From CAWBRT01 sp050015355 (GTDB lineage: Bacteria > Acidobacteriota > Terriglobia > Terriglobales > Acidobacteriaceae), in assembly GCA_050015355.1 (NCBI GenBank), contig JBEKBO010000033.1, positions 1 through 37,673 on the forward strand: a DNA stretch of 37,673 bases. The letters are read 5' to 3'. Made by a program: the position numbers and the translations under genes. Shown piece after piece: positions 34,647-37,673 of the stretch (positions within the stretch are counted from its first letter, which is position 1; every line of letters begins with the position of its first letter). Under the pieces are notes generated by a model that saw only the letters and a list, made by a program, of their open reading frames with translations, did no database searches and was not told the origin of the DNA.

Positions 34647-35750
34647 CTACACGACGGTTTGCATGGTCTCCTTGTCAAAAACATGACTCTTCAGCATCTT
34701 CAGGTCCACCTGCAGAGTCTGCCCTACGCTCAATGGCTGTTCGGGAACCTCCATCCGGGCGACAAGCGAATGTGCGCCGCAAGCAAGATGGACAAAAACC
34801 TCAGATCCCAGGGTTTCAACAACTTCTGCCCGCGCTGTCATGGTTCTTTCTTCGCCGGCATCCGTTGCGGGATCGTGCAAAGCAATATCCTCGGGGCGTA
34901 CACCAAAAACAACCTGTTTACCGGCGTAAGGCTCAAGCCGGGAGCAAAATGTTTCAGGCGCTCTGACCCGGAAGCTGCCTGCATCGACTAGCAGGGTACC
35001 CTCTTGCGCAACCAGTGTCGCGTCGATGAAATTCATCGCCGGCGAACCGATGAAACCTGCAACAAAACGGTTGGCTGGCCGCGAGTAAACCTCCATCGGG
35101 GCGCCGCTTTGTTGCAGGACGCCTTTGCTCATGATGAAGATCCGGTCGGCCATTGTCATCGCCTCGACCTGATCGTGAGTCACATAGATGATCGTGGCGC
35201 CGAGCCGCCTGTGCAGTTTGCTGATCTCGGCACGCATCGCTACTCGCAGCTTGGCATCGAGATTGGAGAGCGGTTCGTCGAAAAGGAACACCTTGGGTTT
35301 GCGGACGATGGCTCTACCAACCGCGACGCGCTGACGCTGCCCGCCGGAAAGCTCCTTGGGTTTCCTGTCCAGCAACTCGTGGATATTGAGGATGTCCGCA
35401 GCCTCCTGCACCCGCGAATCGATCTCCTCCTTGGTAAATTTACGGATCTTGAGTCCGAAACCCATGTTGTCCCGGACATTCATGTGCGGGTAAAGCGCAT
35501 AGTTCTGAAAGACCATGGCGATATCACGATCCTTGGGCTCCAGTTCGTTGACCCGTGTATCGCCGATGTAAATCTCGCCGGAAGTCACCGTTTCGAGACC
35601 GGCGATCATGCGCAAAGCCGTTGTTTTTCCGCATCCAGATGAGCCAACCAGAACGGCGAATTCCTTGTCCTGAATCTCGATCGACAGGTTATCCACCGCC
35701 GTCACCGAGCCAAACCGTTTAACAACGTTCTTCAGGATCACACTGGACAT
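34647..35750 (-). CDS. Sugar ABC transporter ATPase (MalK/UgpC type)
   Basis: A 367-residue ATPase. Walker A is G36-S-S-G-C-G-K42-T-T. The signature is L-S-G-G-Q-R-Q-R near residue 135. Walker B is V-F-L-F-D-E-P near 158, and the switch His lies in Y-V-T-H-D-Q. The C-terminal third is the TOBE/MalK regulatory region (F-G-V-R-P-E-D-I). It is the first gene of the operon, preceded by a GAAAGG ribosome site. Complete motifs indicate a working importer with the three following genes. Confidence 0.95.
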   Translation of the reverse strand: MSSVILKNVVKRFGSVTAVDNLSIEIQDKEFAVLVGSSGCGKTTALRMIAGLETVTSGEIYIGDTRVNELEPKDRDIAMVFQNYALYPHMNVRDNMGFGLKIRKFTKEEIDSRVQEAADILNIHELLDRKPKELSGGQRQRVAVGRAIVRKPKVFLFDEPLSNLDAKLRVAMRAEISKLHRRLGATIIYVTHDQVEAMTMADRIFIMSKGVLQQSGAPMEVYSRPANRFVAGFIGSPAMNFIDATLVAQEGTLLVDAGSFRVRAPETFCSRLEPYAGKQVVFGVRPEDIALHDPATDAGEERTMTARAEVVETLGSEVFVHLACGAHSLVARMEVPEQPLSVGQTLQVDLKMLKSHVFDKETMQTVV

Positions 35751-36416
35751 TTCACAAACCTTTCAGGCAAAAACGAACAGAAAAGAACCCGACTTGGACC
35801 TTCGCTTTGAATCCATTCCAGATTTTCGTCGCCCGGAACCCATCGCGATTCCGGCACGGCCAGCATGAACAACAAGATAGGTTCCAGAGGGGCCGTTTTC
35901 AACCCTTATCGCACAGGCCGGATCGGCCCGTTGCGGCACTTTTCTGGCCGTCGCGGTTGAGGTAGCACATCCCTCTCCTTCCGCCGAACCGGACTACCTT
36001 ATTGGCGGGTGGAGAATCTCTCCCGAAAGTGCGCTCTTTCGCCAGCCGGGCGGCGCTCTCTGGTCCCTTCTTTTCGATCGGAGATACTGAGACAAATGCC
36101 CGGAACTCGCATATTTTCGGGCAAAGACTATTTCTCACGGCGGAGATAACGACTTGATGGCGGAGGATGCAGTCCCGAGCGAACCGCTCTCCGCTCAATT
36201 CCCTGCTAACAAGGAAAAATACAGGGAATTTTGCCGAATTTGGCCCGTCTAATTCGGCTTTTATCGCTGTAAGCGTCTCATTTTTGTTCAAGTTCTGAGA
36301 CCAATCGCCAATTTCAGAGTTGAATCGAACAGGGAATTATCAGGAGCGTATCAGGGAATTAGATTTCCCTGATAACGGGTTGCAGGGATCCTGGTCCAAA
36401 CCCGACTTGGCCCAGC
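35751..36416. other. Gene-poor stretch with CAGGGAATT repeats upstream of the ABC operon
   Basis: About 670 bases. The promoter of the ABC operon should lie near 35760-35890. From 36197 to 36372 the 9-mer CAGGGAATT occurs three times (36222, 36330, 36352) plus once inverted (36197-36205) and once as a partial inverted form. A 130-codon frame (35899-36291) looks unreal: it has no ribosome site and unusual composition. The repeats resemble sequence debris seen at the edges of transferred segments, but no transposase is present. Confidence 0.5.
36351..36372. repeat. Short inverted repeat (8-bp stem)
   Basis: TCAGGGAA and TTCCCTGA pair perfectly around the 6-base loop TTAGAT. It lies 45 bases beyond the stop of the cupin gene and could end that transcript, although it is AT-rich and lacks a U-run. 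Confidence 0.45.
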
Positions 36417-36911
36417 TTAGTGGACGGGCACTTCAAGATAGCGAAATGGCCTCTTCACGTCTTTATACCAATGGATGGTGTCGGGGGGCATAATAAACAC
36501 ATCCCCTTTGCTGATACGATGTGACTCGCTACCTTGGATTGAAATGCCGCCAAACTTGTCAGGCGCAGTGATTTTAACAGTGCCACCGACGACCAAGGTG
36601 GCAGTCCCGCTCACCACATACACGACGGCAGTATAGCCCTTATGGCTACACCCCTCAGGTTTACACGCAGCCTTCACAGATTCCCGACTGTGCGTATCGA
36701 CGTTATAGGTTCCTTCGCTGGACGTGTGGCTCCATAGGAGGTTGCTACCACCCTTGGAGAGTGCTTGGTCACAAGATGCCTCCAGTTTCCCGTGATCGAA
36801 AACGGTAACAACTCCGGGAGATGGATTTTCCTGCGCGGTTGCTTTGGCGTGCCAGACCGTGCAGATCGCAACAACTGCCAAACCTGTCAGGGCGATCTTT
36901 CGAATGTTCAT
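36417..36911 (-). CDS. Secreted cupin-domain protein
   Basis: A 164-residue protein with a signal peptide (M-N-I-R-K-I-A-L-T-G-L-A-V-V-A then A-K-A-T-A-Q). The C-terminal half is a single cupin barrel, visible in Y-V-V-S-G-T-A-T-L-V-V-G-G, I-S-K-G-D-V-F-I-M-P-P-D-T-I-H-W-Y and F-R-Y-L-E-V-P. The metal-binding set looks reduced, since only the late His in T-I-H-W is obvious. The middle contains three Cys (C-D-Q, C-K-P-E-G-C) that could form a disulfide. GGAGG lies eight bases before ATG 36911. It is divergent from the FmdB-type gene. Function is unknown beyond periplasmic small-molecule binding or catalysis. Confidence 0.85.
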   Translation of the reverse strand: MNIRKIALTGLAVVAICTVWHAKATAQENPSPGVVTVFDHGKLEASCDQALSKGGSNLLWSHTSSEGTYNVDTHSRESVKAACKPEGCSHKGYTAVVYVVSGTATLVVGGTVKITAPDKFGGISIQGSESHRISKGDVFIMPPDTIHWYKDVKRPFRYLEVPVH

Positions 36912-37092
36912 CAGTTGACCTCCAGTTTGCAGAATTTTGGCTCACAGAAGCGTGTCGGAAATGGGCAATCTCCGGCAAACAATCAACAGCTTTAGCTACG
37001 ATCCCATTTTAGAACTGCGGTTGCCGTGATTACCCAGAATTGGTTAGACTGCTACCTGCTTCGCAGGCAAAATCCAACGTGGCGGTGCTACC

Positions 37093-37257
37093 ATGCCCCA
37101 ATACGAATTCTTCTGCAAAGCTTGCAAGAAGGCATTTTCAAAGATTCTGACGTTAGTCGAATACGAGAAGGGCAAGTTCAAGTGTCCGAAATGCCACGGG
37201 AGCAAGGTAGAGCAACGACTGTACCCGTTTTATGCTGTGACCTCCAAGAAGAGCTGA
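37093..37257 (+). CDS. FmdB-type zinc-ribbon mini-protein
   Basis: A 54-residue protein from ATG 37093 to TGA 37255-37257. It starts M-P-Q-Y-E-F-F-C-K-A-C, the FmdB-family opening, and has the second knuckle C-P-K-C-H-G-S-K-V-E-Q. Together these form one zinc ribbon. The family was named from a gene near formylmethanofuran dehydrogenase and is often called a putative regulatory protein; its role is not established. It lies alone between the cupin and the end of the window. Confidence 0.85.
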   Translation: MPQYEFFCKACKKAFSKILTLVEYEKGKFKCPKCHGSKVEQRLYPFYAVTSKKS

Positions 37258-37647
37258 GAAACCCGAGCGCGTCGGGGGGCCGCAACTGGTCGTAGCGTTG
37301 GGTAGGACACGTTCCCTCCCCATCAACCTGCACGCCATCTCGTCCACTGACATAACGTTGGTGATCGGAATACAGTGTTGACGGCCTCAACGATGCGATG
37401 GTCCAATTCTGGGTGCGGCTACTAGAGCTTGTAGATGCATCCGCGTTAGAGCTGGCAAGGAATAGGGTTTACGCTTTGTAAACGGAGCGACAACGGCCCT
37501 CTACGCTTTGGGGTGGAAAATTCGAGCAACTCGCCAGCCTCCTTTTTCTCATTCGGTGATCGATCTACTGAAGTCTTGACACAATAACGCCCAGCGGCAG
37601 ATATTCCCTGCAGCTCGGTGAAGCTTTCGTAAAGACAGGAGACTATC
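37258..37647. other. Intergenic stretch before the gene at the window end
   Basis: About 390 bases without a credible gene. A possible promoter lies at 37576-37605, upstream of the partial gene at 37648. No RNA gene or repeat was seen. Confidence 0.45.
37576..37605 (+). promoter_or_regulatory. Candidate promoter
   Basis: TTGACA (37576-37581) is a perfect minus-35 hexamer. GATATT, 18 bases on, is a fair minus-10 match. It is about 40 bases upstream of the partial coding start at 37648. Confidence 0.4.
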
Positions 37648-37673
37648 GTGACACTACGATCTTTTATCGGTGC
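37648..37673 (+). CDS. Start of a gene cut by the window end
   Basis: GTG at 37648 follows AGGAG at about six bases and opens T-L-R-S-F-I-G before the sequence ends. A promoter-like TTGACA lies upstream. Too little is present to name a product. Confidence 0.4.

Noticed and set aside
35899..36291. 130-codon minus-strand frame
   Set aside because: No ribosome site, no domain, odd composition, and it overlaps the CAGGGAATT repeat zone.
1..37673. tRNA, rRNA, CRISPR arrays, transposases and phage genes
   Set aside because: I looked for tRNA T-loop patterns, regular short repeats with spacers and transposase motifs on both strands and saw none convincing.

Overview
The window looks like part of a bacterial chromosome that is moderately GC-rich by eye. 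Genes are dense and mostly on the minus strand. A soil or sediment bacterium, possibly Acidobacteriota, would fit: there is a stand-alone multi-PAS hybrid kinase, a small exported protein of a type I associate with acidobacteria, a 54-residue FmdB-type zinc ribbon, and sugar-acid and 2-hydroxyacid catabolic genes. This placement is inference; no rRNA, tRNA or marker gene is present to settle it.

Layout. (1) 98-5489: a large hybrid histidine kinase. A 55-codon membrane mini-protein precedes it and overlaps its start by ATGA. A Sel1-type gene lies upstream, preceded by a partial duplicate of the same mini-protein leader. A hypothetical exported protein follows. (2) 5952-16467, minus strand, tightly packed: an energy-converting group 4 [NiFe]-hydrogenase of Hyc type (HycG, HycF, HycD, HycE and HycC equivalents) with its HycI-type protease. 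Upstream in the same operon are a flavin/NAD(P) subunit, an Fe-S subunit of the sulfhydrogenase/AsrA-B kind, and a formate-dehydrogenase-like molybdopterin-fold subunit whose active-site signature is lost. A triple zinc-ribbon gene closes the run. (3) 16892-20781: a sugar-acid or hydroxyacid module (D-2-hydroxyacid dehydrogenase, ACS-type MFS transporter, enolase-superfamily dehydratase or racemase). (4) 21191-26643: a complete periplasmic formate dehydrogenase operon (fdnG-fdnH-fdnI-fdhE order). The catalytic subunit is split by an in-frame UGA that I read as selenocysteine, with a SECIS-like hairpin just after it. (5) 27189-31310: an Ldh2-type dehydrogenase plus MFS transporter, divergent from an ornithine-cyclodeaminase-family gene. 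(6) 31401-35750: a complete CUT1 sugar ABC importer operon. (7) 36417 to the end: a secreted cupin, an FmdB zinc-ribbon mini-gene and the start of another gene.

How they may work together. The Fdn complex would oxidise periplasmic formate into the quinone pool. The Hyc-like complex keeps all four nickel-binding cysteines, so it should be a genuine hydrogenase with an ion-pumping arm. Its electron-input arm appears to be NAD(P)H or ferredoxin through the flavoprotein rather than formate, because the FDH-like subunit lacks the Sec/Cys-His pair. The most interesting candidate system here is therefore a complex-I-like, ion-translocating, pyridine-nucleotide-linked hydrogenase with a repurposed FDH-fold subunit, encoded near a real selenocysteine formate dehydrogenase.
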